Positions 23,541 to 30,798 of a stretch of 64,000 nt of DNA are shown in pieces. Source of the DNA: AV40 sp963817335 (GTDB lineage Bacteria > Verrucomicrobiota > Verrucomicrobiia > Chthoniobacterales > UBA10450). The DNA is taken from assembly GCA_963817335.1 (NCBI GenBank), contig CAWFNX010000005.1, positions 1,488,001 through 1,552,000 of the forward strand, in the 5' to 3' direction. Made by a program: the position numbers and the translations under genes. The notes under the pieces are model-generated. The model worked only from the letters and a program-made list of their open reading frames with translations. It was not told the DNA's origin and ran no database searches. Within the stretch, counting starts at the first letter, position 1. The number at the start of each line of letters is the position of its first letter.

Positions 23541-24116
23541 ATGGCGGAGGAAAAGGAGTTCCGTAGCGCTACTCGATACGACGCGGTCATTGCGACCCTG
23601 GTTGGATTTTTGGCGTTGTGTGTTTCGGGTTACACCGCCTACATGCAACGCCAACAGGTGCGCGGGGCGGTTTGGCCCATTCTCGAATTCGATACCAGCA
23701 ATGGGCCAATTCAATTCACCCTGGCCAACAAAGGCGTCGGACCAGCGATCATTAAACACGTAATTGTGAAAGTGGATGGTCAACCGGTGAAGAATTGGGC
23801 CGAGGTGCTGGAAAAAATTCTTGGGCCCGGATATCATCCGGGCGAGGAAGCCGACATGAGCGGTCGGGTGTTCGCGGCGGGTGAATCGATCAAAGTTTTC
23901 ACTCCGCACGATGAAGCCCAAAAGCCGATCCCGTTCGACAAATCCAATCCCCTTTGGGTTGAGTTGAACAAGGATCGTGCACGCGTGTCGGTTGAGATCT
24001 GCTATTCCTCCACGCTCGGGGAGTGCTGGACGCTGCGGGCTGGCGGATTGACTCCCGGCACGACGACAGAGACACGTAACTGTCCAACTCCGTCGGGAAT
24101 CAGTTTTAAACAGTAA
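23541..24116 (+). CDS. Membrane-anchored protein of unknown function
   Basis: A 191-residue protein with one N-terminal membrane span (VIATLVGFLALCVSGYTAYM, about residues 16-35) and a soluble beta-rich domain starting RGAVWPILEFDTSNGPIQFT, LANKGVGPAIIKHVIVKVDG. This opening (short N terminus, one helix, then W-P-x-L-x-F and a N-x-G-x-G-P-A motif) is common in unassigned bacterial proteins. Three Cys lie near the C terminus (EICYSSTLGECW, TRNC). It precedes the multi-span protein at 24129 by 12 bases, so the two are probably co-transcribed. Confidence 0.72.
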   Translation: MAEEKEFRSATRYDAVIATLVGFLALCVSGYTAYMQRQQVRGAVWPILEFDTSNGPIQFTLANKGVGPAIIKHVIVKVDGQPVKNWAEVLEKILGPGYHPGEEADMSGRVFAAGESIKVFTPHDEAQKPIPFDKSNPLWVELNKDRARVSVEICYSSTLGECWTLRAGGLTPGTTTETRNCPTPSGISFKQ

Positions 24117-24128
24117 AGAAACTGACGA

Positions 24129-24845
24129 GTGCCGAGCATGAAACCTCTGGAGAAAGCCGCCTCCGCTGCGCCGCGACAGATCGCGCCGCCGCCGCTCTCG
24201 CAGCACCTACGCGAGTTTGCGTCCCGACCTCACGACTGGGTTGTGCTCGCGCGCAATCTCATTCCGGTCGTCGGCATTTACGGCTTCGGCTGGTCCGCCG
24301 GGCTTACCGTGTTCAATTATTGGTTCGACGGATTCACCGCGCTGGCGGCGATCACCGCCGCATTGGTTCCGCGCGCGCTACGCGAAACGCAACCGAAGTC
24401 CGCCGGCCTGGCAATCACGATCGTGCGCGGCGTCTTCACCTGGATTTTTTTGGTTGGCATTATCGGATTGCCCTATTGGATCGTGCTACTTCCGCTGCAG
24501 AGCCTGTTGTTTGGGGAAAATCTCCGGCATCAGCTGGCACATTCGCCGGGGCTCTGGTTCGCTTTTGGATCGATTGCCATCAGTCATTTCTGGAAAGCGT
24601 TCCGATGTGGCTATGACGTGATGCCGGACGATCAATTGAAACAGCGTGTCCGCTGGGATGTTTATCTGCTAATGCTGCGCGGGATTTCGATGTTCATGAT
24701 GATCGGCTTCGCCATTTTTATCGTTCCGCTCATAGCGCTACTTTTGACTTATTTTGAAATCTGGCCCGAGCGGGTGATTGGCGCGGTCTTTGGCGATCCA
24801 ACGCGGCTGTATGAATATGATCCGGAGAAGGACAAGAGAAGTTGA
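24129..24845 (+). CDS. Multi-span membrane protein, DUF6498-like
   Basis: A protein of up to 238 residues with about five membrane spans. The stretch LARNLIPVVGIYGFGWSAGL, FNYWFDGFTALAAITAAL, VPRALRE is the part I associate with DUF6498; this assignment is moderate. Function is unknown. The frame can begin at GTG 24129 or ATG 24138 (MKPLEKAASA); neither has a clear ribosome binding site. The stop codon lies within the first unit of a TTGAG array. Confidence 0.65.
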   Translation: MPSMKPLEKAASAAPRQIAPPPLSQHLREFASRPHDWVVLARNLIPVVGIYGFGWSAGLTVFNYWFDGFTALAAITAALVPRALRETQPKSAGLAITIVRGVFTWIFLVGIIGLPYWIVLLPLQSLLFGENLRHQLAHSPGLWFAFGSIAISHFWKAFRCGYDVMPDDQLKQRVRWDVYLLMLRGISMFMMIGFAIFIVPLIALLLTYFEIWPERVIGAVFGDPTRLYEYDPEKDKRS

Positions 24846-24880
24846 GTCGTTGAGTCGTTGAGAAGTTGAGCGGAGGGTTG
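24841..24880 (+). repeat. TTGAG array overlapping a stop codon
   Basis: GTTGAGTCGTTGAGTCGTTG, AGAAGTTGAGCGGAGGGTTG: period-8 units. The first unit supplies the TGA stop of the upstream gene; the array ends four bases before the cupin ATG. Confidence 0.7.
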
Positions 24881-24884
24881 GGGG

Positions 24885-25307
24885 ATGGAGATTAAACGAG
24901 CAGGCACCCAAACATCGAACAAAGGTCCATCGGATTGGTTTACCGGAGATGTTAGAATCGATCCATTGTTTGAAGCGCCGGATCCCGCTCGGGCGCGCGG
25001 TGCAAGGGTGACATTTGAGCCGGGTGCTCGTACCGCCTGGCATACCCATCCGTTAGGCCAAACCCTGATCGTCACGGCGGGTCTGGGCTGGGCGCAGCGG
25101 CACGGCGGACCAATCGAGGAAATTCGATCGGGCGACGTGGTTTGGTTTTCGCCTAACGAAAAACATTGGCACGGCGCTACGCCGGCTACCGCGATGACGC
25201 ACATCGCAGTGCAAGAGGCACTCGATGGCAAAGTGGTCGAGTGGATGGAACACGTCGGCGATCGAGAGTACCTCTCAGGAACGCAGCAGAGCGGGAAAAA
25301 GAGTTAA
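24885..25307 (+). CDS. Cupin, bacterial hydroxynitrile-lyase-like
   Basis: A 140-residue single-domain cupin. It closely resembles the manganese cupin hydroxynitrile lyase of Granulicella: MEIKRAGTQTSNKGPSDWFT, VRIDPLFEAPDPARARGARV, FEPGARTAWHTHPLGQTLIV. The metal ligands of that enzyme, His53, His55, Gln59 and His94, are present at the same residue numbers. The natural reaction is uncertain: many relatives are annotated as carboxymuconolactone decarboxylase-like cupins, and lyase activity on cyanohydrins may be a side activity. Cytoplasmic. The ATG at 24885 matches the family start. Confidence 0.85.
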   Translation: MEIKRAGTQTSNKGPSDWFTGDVRIDPLFEAPDPARARGARVTFEPGARTAWHTHPLGQTLIVTAGLGWAQRHGGPIEEIRSGDVVWFSPNEKHWHGATPATAMTHIAVQEALDGKVVEWMEHVGDREYLSGTQQSGKKS

Positions 25308-25801
25308 ATCGGTTCTGGCTTCCCGAAGAGTCCTTGGCGATCGTTATCGGGAGGGTTCCAGCGGGCTGGCCTTTAAAAATAACCGCAGTGTCCTCAGGGC
25401 TTAAATATTCGGCGAAGATGGGCGGGCTAACGCTCGATGCGAGGATCACAGGGATTGCGACCTTCAAGCAGCCCAAAATGGGAATGCCGGTAAGGGGTCC
25501 CCGGAGAGAGGGTTCGCAGAATCATCCCTCTATATATAAGAGCAACCCCTTGGGGGGAAGGTAGAGAGGAGTTGGACGGGGTTCCGCGAAGACCGGGGAC
25601 AGGGAAAAGCCAAGGCCCAGTCGGAAGGGTAGGGCCCGTGGAGAGGTTCGACAATTCATCGATCCGACCGGGTATTCCGCGCTCAACGTTAGGGGCGTTT
25701 CAAGCTGCTGGGGGGCCCCAAAGGGGGCCTAAAATAATTTTACGAGGGGTCTAACAAACATGCTTGACGCCTAAGGCCCGACCGGATATTTCAGTGCCCT
25801 T
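25308..25801. other. 490-bp G-rich leader without a recognisable gene
   Basis: Between the cupin and the trimeric adhesin there is no convincing frame. From about 25490 the plus strand is rich in G runs (GGGGTCCCCGG, CCCCTTGGGGGG, GGGGGGCCCC) with possible hairpins, for example GGCCCC-AAAG-GGGGCC near 25710-25725 followed by TAAAATAATTTTA. It could be a long structured 5' leader of the adhesin gene, or non-coding decay. No known riboswitch was recognised. Confidence 0.4.
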
Positions 25802-27178
25802 ATGAACTCCATGCCTTACCTGTATGCGGTCAAACGTTCACAAGTTCTCTTACTAGTCACCCTCCTTGCTGTGTCTGTTTTTCTAACTCCGCAGCACGCG
25901 CGCGCCCAAGGTGCGACCGGCGGTACCTACGCAGCCGGAGCTATTGTTCAGCCTGCGCAGGGCAAAGCCACGTCTGTTGACCAAGCCGCATTCGGCGTTG
26001 GTGCTGACGCGAGCGCGGGCACCAATTCCACCGCGATCGGCGGCCTTGCGATTGCCTCGGGCGTGAACTCCACAACGGTCGGTAACTTTTCTTTCGCCAA
26101 AGGTTTGAACGCAACGACGTTGGGCTTCAGTGCCGGCACTAATGCGGCGACCCCAGGCGTGACCAGCGTTGGCACCTTCGTCAACGGACTAGTGGCAGGC
26201 AATTACAGCACGGCAATGGGCGCGGGCGCTGGCTTTGGTAGCGCTGCGAATTCGTCGGGTAACTTCAGTGTAGCGATCGGCGGCGGCGACGGCGTCGGCG
26301 GCACGGGTGCAATTGCTTCAGGTACCAGCTCGATCGCTATGGGTTTGAGCAGCACGGCATCAGGTCTTTCCTCGGTCTCGATCGGCGGTACAGGAGTCGC
26401 TACTCGCCCAAGCATTGCGAGTGGGGGTTTTGATACCGCGGTCGGTAACGGCAACCAGTCGAGCGGAGTTGGCGCAACTGCTGTCGGCGATAACAATACC
26501 GTAACTGGCGCTGACAGTACTGCGATCGGTGCCTTCAACAACTTCGGTGCAGGTGTTAGCGGCACGAACAGCACAGCGGTGGGCGAGGGCAACACGGCGA
26601 GCGGTGTGAACAGCGTTGCCATTGGCGCCGGCAACGTGGCAAGTGGTGCAAGTGCCATCGCGATAGGCGCCGGTTCCACTGCGGCTTTTGCAAATTCTGC
26701 GGCATTCGGTGTGGGCGCGACGGCAACTCGTGCCAACCAACAGGTTTTCGGCACCGCTACCAGCACTTACACAATGCCGGGCATTACTTCCGCCGCGAGC
26801 GCCGCAGCGCAAGCTGGTCCGACAAACTTCGTAACTTCCGACGCTGCGGGCAATCTTGCCACAAGTGGCTTCGGACCGAGCAGCTTTATCGCGCTTAACA
26901 ACCGTATCAATTCGGTTGACGCTCGCGTTAACAATGTGCGCAATGAAGAGCGCGGCGGCGTGGCGTTGGCAATAGCAACGGGGCAGATCCGTTACGACGA
27001 TCAGCCGGGCAAGATATCGGTCGGAGTAGGAGGCGGCGCATTTGAAGATGCAGGTGGCGGAGCGATTGGCATTGGTTTCACTTCGCCTAATGCGCGCGTC
27101 CGGGGGAATATTACCGCGGGCGGCAGTTCCCATGGCGACTGGGGTGGTGGCGCGGGTCTGAGCATCACCTTGAATTGA
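25802..27178 (+). CDS. YadA-like trimeric autotransporter adhesin
   Basis: A 458-residue outer-membrane adhesin-like protein. A signal peptide (about residues 10-36, ending AQG) is followed by head repeats of the YadA/Hep_Hag type, about 14-residue units such as NSTAIGGLAIASGVNS, DSTAIGAFNNFG, NSVAIGAGNVASG (about 60-330). A short helical neck (NNRINSVDARVNNVRNEE, about 372-389) leads to a C-terminal YadA-type anchor (GGVALAIATGQIRYDDQPGK to AGLSITLN). In the family three chains form one barrel and carry the passenger outside. The anchor of about 75 residues is complete; the coiled-coil stalk is very short. A coupled gene follows. Confidence 0.82.
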   Translation: MNSMPYLYAVKRSQVLLLVTLLAVSVFLTPQHARAQGATGGTYAAGAIVQPAQGKATSVDQAAFGVGADASAGTNSTAIGGLAIASGVNSTTVGNFSFAKGLNATTLGFSAGTNAATPGVTSVGTFVNGLVAGNYSTAMGAGAGFGSAANSSGNFSVAIGGGDGVGGTGAIASGTSSIAMGLSSTASGLSSVSIGGTGVATRPSIASGGFDTAVGNGNQSSGVGATAVGDNNTVTGADSTAIGAFNNFGAGVSGTNSTAVGEGNTASGVNSVAIGAGNVASGASAIAIGAGSTAAFANSAAFGVGATATRANQQVFGTATSTYTMPGITSAASAAAQAGPTNFVTSDAAGNLATSGFGPSSFIALNNRINSVDARVNNVRNEERGGVALAIATGQIRYDDQPGKISVGVGGGAFEDAGGGAIGIGFTSPNARVRGNITAGGSSHGDWGGGAGLSITLN

Positions 27179-27864
27179 GCGAGCGAGTTCCCGGCCTGGC
27201 CGCGAGCCTCGCACTGTTAATCGGACTTTTCACCGCGTTCGCGCAAGTCGCGAACGCGGCTTCCCCCAATCCTGCACTCGCGCCGGGCGCGACGCCCCCG
27301 CCTGCAGTTAAAATGATGGCACCGCCGCAGCCGGCTCAAATCGACCGCAACAGCGCGCTGATTCTCGTCCGCACCACCCTGGTCGCCCTGCAACAGGCGA
27401 ATCAAACCGGCAATTACAGCGTGCTCTATGGAATCAGTGCCCCTGGGTTTCAAAATGCGAACTCACCCGAGCGCCTCGCCCAGATTTTCGGCAATCTCCG
27501 CAGCAAAGGTTTCGATTTTTCAGGCGTAGTTGTGCTCGAGCCTCAATTCACGATTCTGCCGGAGGTGTATGAAAACGGAGTGATGCGAATGGGCGGTTTT
27601 TTTCCGTCCGTGCCGATGCAGGTTTATTTCGATCTGCAATTCTTCCCGGTGCAAGGACAGTGGAAGTTACTCGCAATCGGGGTCAACGTCGGATCGCCGA
27701 TTAGTGCGCCGCCGCCGGTAACTGAGGTGCGACCAGCCCAAACAGCCGCTGAATCGCCGCGACCAACGACACCGCCGCCGCAGTCGCCCAAGCCAAAATC
27801 TGCTCCGATTGTAGAGACAGGCGTCCGGCCGAAACAATCGCCGACAGCTTCGCCCCGGCGTTGA
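27175..27864 (+). CDS. Exported proline-rich protein coupled to the adhesin
   Basis: A 229-residue protein starting with TTG at 27175, whose TTGA overlaps the adhesin stop, so translation is probably coupled. A signal peptide (LAASLALLIGLFTAFAQVANA) is followed by a Pro/Ala linker, a domain of about 120 residues (RNSALILVRTTLVALQQANQ, GNYSVLYGISAPGFQNANSP, FFPVQGQWKLLAIGVNV) and a long Pro/Ser/Thr tail. The middle resembles NTF2-like or DUF4864-type folds by pattern (LVALQQANQTGNYSVLYG, then W-K-L). It may assist or accompany the adhesin in the envelope. Confidence 0.7.
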   Translation: MSERVPGLAASLALLIGLFTAFAQVANAASPNPALAPGATPPPAVKMMAPPQPAQIDRNSALILVRTTLVALQQANQTGNYSVLYGISAPGFQNANSPERLAQIFGNLRSKGFDFSGVVVLEPQFTILPEVYENGVMRMGGFFPSVPMQVYFDLQFFPVQGQWKLLAIGVNVGSPISAPPPVTEVRPAQTAAESPRPTTPPPQSPKPKSAPIVETGVRPKQSPTASPRR

Positions 27865-27964
27865 TCGGATCCTTCCGCCCGGGCCACCAAGAAGTTGCTC
27901 GCGTCCGAGGATGGTAAAGACTACGGCTCGTTCGACGTCGGCAGGGCAGGGAGCGCTCCCGGCG

Positions 27965-28060
27965 GTTGAGAGGTTGAGAGGTTGAGAGGTTGAGCGGTTG
28001 AGCGGTTGAGATGTTGAGGTGTTGAGGTGTTGAGAAGCTGAAGCGAGAAAAGCTGAAATA
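27965..28060 (+). repeat. Best-preserved TTGAG array: nine exact 8-bp units
   Basis: From 27965 to 28036 the motif GTTGAGNN repeats nine times with exact 8-bp spacing (last two bases AG, AG, AG, CG, CG, AT, GT, GT, AA), then passes into GCTGAAGC and AAGCTGAAATAG. This is the clearest member of the family and defines the period. Confidence 0.9.
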
Positions 28061-28103
28061 GAAGTTATTGCAGCGGGTCAGCATTCAGAATTTCAGGACT
28101 TTC

Positions 28104-28487
28104 TTACCGGACTTTTGCCGGATCATAGCTCTGCCAGTTGTCTGCAGTCGGGTCATACCATTCGATCTTTCCCGACGCGCGATTAACGCGATAACGATCG
28201 ATGACCGGATTGGTGTCGGGATCGCCGCCGCATTTCGCGTTGTGCTTTTCGCGGAGAGCAAATTCGACGTAGATTCTGGTAGTTTCCTCGGTCTCGAAAG
28301 TGACGCAATCGAACGAAATACGTTTCGCATAAGCATTATCGTGCTTGAGCGTGCGCAGAAGCAGGTTCAGCGCGACGTCTTCGGTCATTGCCCTGGATGA
28401 TCTCGAGCCTGCCTGAGCGATCAACGGTAAAAGAAGCGCCAGTGCGACACTTGTAACGACCAGTCGACCCAAATGCTTTTTCATCAC
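28104..28487 (-). CDS. Small exported protein of unknown function
   Basis: A 127-residue protein with a clear signal peptide (MKKHLGRLVVTSVALALLLP to AQA, about residues 2-26). The mature part (RAMTEDVALNLLLRTLKHDN, FETEETTRIYVEFALREKHN, NPVIDRYRVNRASGKIEWYD) has two Cys (FDCVTF, AKCGG) that may form a disulfide. The closing pattern (D-R-Y-R-V-N-R-x-S-G-x-I-x-W-Y-D) is typical of periplasmic proteins with a PepSY- or DUF4893-like strand, but I cannot name the family. Single gene. Confidence 0.7.
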   Translation of the reverse strand: MMKKHLGRLVVTSVALALLLPLIAQAGSRSSRAMTEDVALNLLLRTLKHDNAYAKRISFDCVTFETEETTRIYVEFALREKHNAKCGGDPDTNPVIDRYRVNRASGKIEWYDPTADNWQSYDPAKVR

Positions 28488-28495
28488 CTAATGAA

Positions 28496-28606
28496 AAGCG
28501 GAAATGCGGAAGACTGGAAAGCTGAAAGAGGAAACTCTGAAGTCCAAAGGTCGATAAGGATCGCAATCACGCCGTCGCTAAGCGCTTCGAGTCGATTGGT
28601 TTTCAT
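28496..28606 (-). pseudogene. N-terminal stub of a TMEM175/DUF1211 gene running into short arrays
   Basis: From the ATG at 28606 (overlapping the DUF1697 stop as ATGA) the minus strand reads MKTNRLEALSDGVIAILI, nearly the same as the start of the intact TMEM175-type gene at 58491. After 18 codons the match ends, and CTGAAAG/GGTCGAT-type array sequence follows (28496-28543). The gene was truncated by a deletion or insertion joined to an array. Confidence 0.7.
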
Positions 28607-29133
28607 GAAAGGATCTTGATGACTTTTTCGATCGTGCTCCAGCTCCGGGTCGTAGCTGGAACGCCCAGGATTTTTTCGATTTTTCCCAGGTAACCAATCG
28701 CTTTCATTTCGCGGCGATAGACGCCGAGAACGAATTGATTCTCGATCGCGATGATTTTTAGGAGCCAATTGTCGGCGGATGGAAGAAAGAGTGGAACTTG
28801 CGGCGGATTTTTTGGCGATTTGTGCAGAACGCTCAGGAACCGGGTGAATTCGGGACCGGAAAGTTGATCTCCGAATGGATCTCTCAAACTAAGCCTTACA
28901 AGATCGCCCGCGGGAGCGATCATGATTTCGCATTTAATTTTGAAAGTCTTGTTGAGTTGCGCGGCGATCTTTTGGCGAAGCGCCGACTGGTTGATTTTTC
29001 CGCGCGCGACGAAGGTGCCTACGGCGCCGATGTTGACGATGTCAAATTGCTTGAGTTGCTTCGCAAGTTGGGCGGGTTTGCAGAGATTAGCTCCGCCAAC
29101 ATTGATGCCGCGTAGGAAAATAACCGAGGCCAC
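28603..29133 (-). CDS. DUF1697 domain protein
   Basis: A 176-residue cytoplasmic protein of the DUF1697 family: opening VIFLRGINVGGANLCKPAQL, IVNIGAVGTFVARGKINQSA and a C-terminal GVPATTRSWSTIEKVIKIL motif (family consensus ..TTRNW.T...L). All landmarks are intact; the usual YI.SGN segment is replaced by FVARG. Function unknown; relatives are often next to membrane proteins. Its stop overlaps the ATG of the TMEM175 stub, so the two once formed a unit. Confidence 0.83.
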   Translation of the reverse strand: MASVIFLRGINVGGANLCKPAQLAKQLKQFDIVNIGAVGTFVARGKINQSALRQKIAAQLNKTFKIKCEIMIAPAGDLVRLSLRDPFGDQLSGPEFTRFLSVLHKSPKNPPQVPLFLPSADNWLLKIIAIENQFVLGVYRREMKAIGYLGKIEKILGVPATTRSWSTIEKVIKILS

Positions 29134-29138
29134 ATTTA

Positions 29139-29170
29139 GAAGTGATCAGTGACAAGTGACGGCTGACAAG
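29139..29170 (+). repeat. GTGATCAGTGACAAGTGAC array
   Basis: GAAGTGATCAGTGACAAGTG and ACGGCTGACAAG: GTGACAA family, between the divergent DUF1697 and TMEM175 genes. Confidence 0.6.
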
Positions 29171-29184
29171 CTAAAAACCGTCCC

Positions 29185-29892
29185 ATGGTAGGTCCAATCG
29201 AGCCACGAGATCGCGATTTTGCCGGATTTCGATTGCGCGGTAACGAAGTGACGCGGCTGGAGTCTTTCAGCGACGCGGTCTTTGGCTTTGCCCTCACCTT
29301 ACTGGTGGTTTCGCTCGACGTGCCGAAATCGTTCGACGATTTGGTGGGCACGATGCGCGGTTTTCCGGCGTTCGCGATCTGCTTTCTGCTGCTGGCGATA
29401 ATTTGGAACAGTCATTACAAGTTTTGTCGCCGTTACGGTCTCGATGACGGCGTCGCGCGTTTTCTGACCTGCTTGATGCTTTTCGTCGTCCTGTTTTACG
29501 TCTATCCACTCAAGTTTCTGTTCAATCTCAGCATCACCGGGCTGCTTTTTGGCGCTGGTTCGGCGGTGTCGATGACTGGCTCACAACTTTCAACGCTGTT
29601 CGTGATTTACGGCCTCGGCTTCGCCGCGGTTTACGGCGCAATCACACTGCTCTATCTGCACGCCTGGCGTTTGCGTGATGCGCTCGAGCTCAACGACCTC
29701 GAAAAGTCCGACACTCGCTATGTTATGTTCCGATTAATGACGCTTGTCGGGTTCGGTTTAGTCGCTGCCGCTCTGGCCCTGGTTCCACCGGTCAGAAAGT
29801 GGAGCCCACTAATTTATATTCTGCTCCTTCCAATTTTGCGGGTGTCCCGAATGATTCATCGGCGCCGGCGGGAAGCGTACATCTCGAAGTAA
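29185..29892 (+). CDS. TMEM175-like potassium channel family protein (DUF1211)
   Basis: A 235-residue membrane protein. The family signature R-x3-F-S-D-A-V-F is at RLESFSDAVFGFALTLLVVS (about residues 24-43), and six hydrophobic segments follow, as in bacterial TMEM175 channels (two homologous units on two chains form the pore). LLAIIWNSHYKFCRRYGLDD is also family-like. The C terminus is basic (RMIHRRRREAYISK). The ATG at 29185 gives an N-terminal extension of about 20 residues. A second intact family member is at 57907-58491. Confidence 0.82.
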   Translation: MVGPIEPRDRDFAGFRLRGNEVTRLESFSDAVFGFALTLLVVSLDVPKSFDDLVGTMRGFPAFAICFLLLAIIWNSHYKFCRRYGLDDGVARFLTCLMLFVVLFYVYPLKFLFNLSITGLLFGAGSAVSMTGSQLSTLFVIYGLGFAAVYGAITLLYLHAWRLRDALELNDLEKSDTRYVMFRLMTLVGFGLVAAALALVPPVRKWSPLIYILLLPILRVSRMIHRRRREAYISK

Positions 29893-30106
29893 TAAATCAG
29901 ATTGTTGTCCGCGTTCGCAGCCTACGGCCCGACAGGCCACCCGAACTTCGCATCCTCAGGTTTTTTCTGAGGCCACGAGCGGAATTTGTTGGATGGAATC
30001 CCTTCCGTTCGGTTGTTGGGCTGGGCGAGTGACTTTGTTGAAGTTAAAATAGAATCCGCGGCCGGCGCGTCCAACGATAGATATAGAGAAAGGGAACAAC
30101 AGGAAG
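29893..30106. other. Spacer before the 30107 gene
   Basis: No gene seen. CCTCAG-GTTTTTT-CTGAGG near 29950-29970 forms a six-pair hairpin that might end the TMEM175 transcript; it lacks a trailing T-run on the plus strand. The remainder is presumably promoter for the 30107 gene. Confidence 0.35.
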
Positions 30107-30652
30107 ATGAAATCATTATTAATAGCGATGGGGCTTGCCATCGCTGTATCTGTCGGCGCGCAGACGACGACGGACGAACAGCAACAGCAGCCTCAGCAAA
30201 AGGCGAAAACAACGAAGACCGAAGAAAACGTTCAGCCGAGTCAGACCAAGCAGAGCGTTCAGCCGACTGAACGTGAGCGGACAAAGACGGACGTTAAAAC
30301 TGACGTAAACAAACCGGAGCGGACGCGCGTCAACAGCGAAGAGAAAATTCGCGGTGACGAGCGACATTCCAGCGCGCGAGTTGACGAAAAAGGCGGCGTG
30401 TCACACAGCACGACGGTGTTTCGCAACGGAACGGAAACGCATGAGAGTCTCGCTTTGCATCGCGGCTTCCGCGAACGAAGCGACGTGCACTTCAGCATCG
30501 GAACGCATCCGCGTGATTGGTGGCTAAGAACCTACTCCATCGTGGTGATGGATGGTTGCAATTACTATCTGGCGGACAATGGCTGCTGGTATCCGGCCTA
30601 CGGGTTTGATCCAAGCTGCAATTATCCGGACGGCGTAGTTTACTGCGAATAA
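30107..30652 (+). CDS. Exported hydrophilic protein, Gln/Lys/Thr-rich then aromatic
   Basis: A 181-residue protein with signal peptide MKSLLIAMGLAIAVSVGAQ and AGGAAG seven bases before the ATG. Residues about 20-110 are highly charged and low complexity (QQQQPQQKAKTTKTEENVQP, RERTKTDVKTDVNKPERTR), probably disordered. The last 60 residues are compact and aromatic (THPRDWWLRTYSIVVMDGCN, YYLADNGCWYPAYGFDPSCN) with four Cys that could form disulfides. I do not recognise the family. A strong terminator follows, so it is a single gene. Confidence 0.75.
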   Translation: MKSLLIAMGLAIAVSVGAQTTTDEQQQQPQQKAKTTKTEENVQPSQTKQSVQPTERERTKTDVKTDVNKPERTRVNSEEKIRGDERHSSARVDEKGGVSHSTTVFRNGTETHESLALHRGFRERSDVHFSIGTHPRDWWLRTYSIVVMDGCNYYLADNGCWYPAYGFDPSCNYPDGVVYCE

Positions 30653-30671
30653 AACGCGGTTAAAATTAATC

Positions 30672-30703
30672 GGGCGCGCTCCTACGGGGGGCGCGCCTTT
30701 TTT
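30672..30703 (+). terminator. Rho-independent terminator after the 30107 gene
   Basis: GGCGCGC (30673-30679) pairs with GCGCGCC (30691-30697) around an 11-base loop and is followed by six T (30698-30703). It lies 20 bases after the stop. Confidence 0.88.
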
Positions 30704-30798
30704 CTTGTCTGGAAACGTGCTTTTCTACAGGATGAACCAAACATCGGGTTATAAGAACTCGTTCCCCAAATAATGTCGGGCGCCGAGCCGCTTCGATA

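Noticed and set aside
26360..27214. Minus-strand frame opposite the adhesin
   Set aside because: Low-complexity Arg/Ala/Ser product caused by the repetitive adhesin DNA.
27965..28036. CRISPR array
   Set aside because: Units are 8 bp without spacers and no cas gene is in the window.
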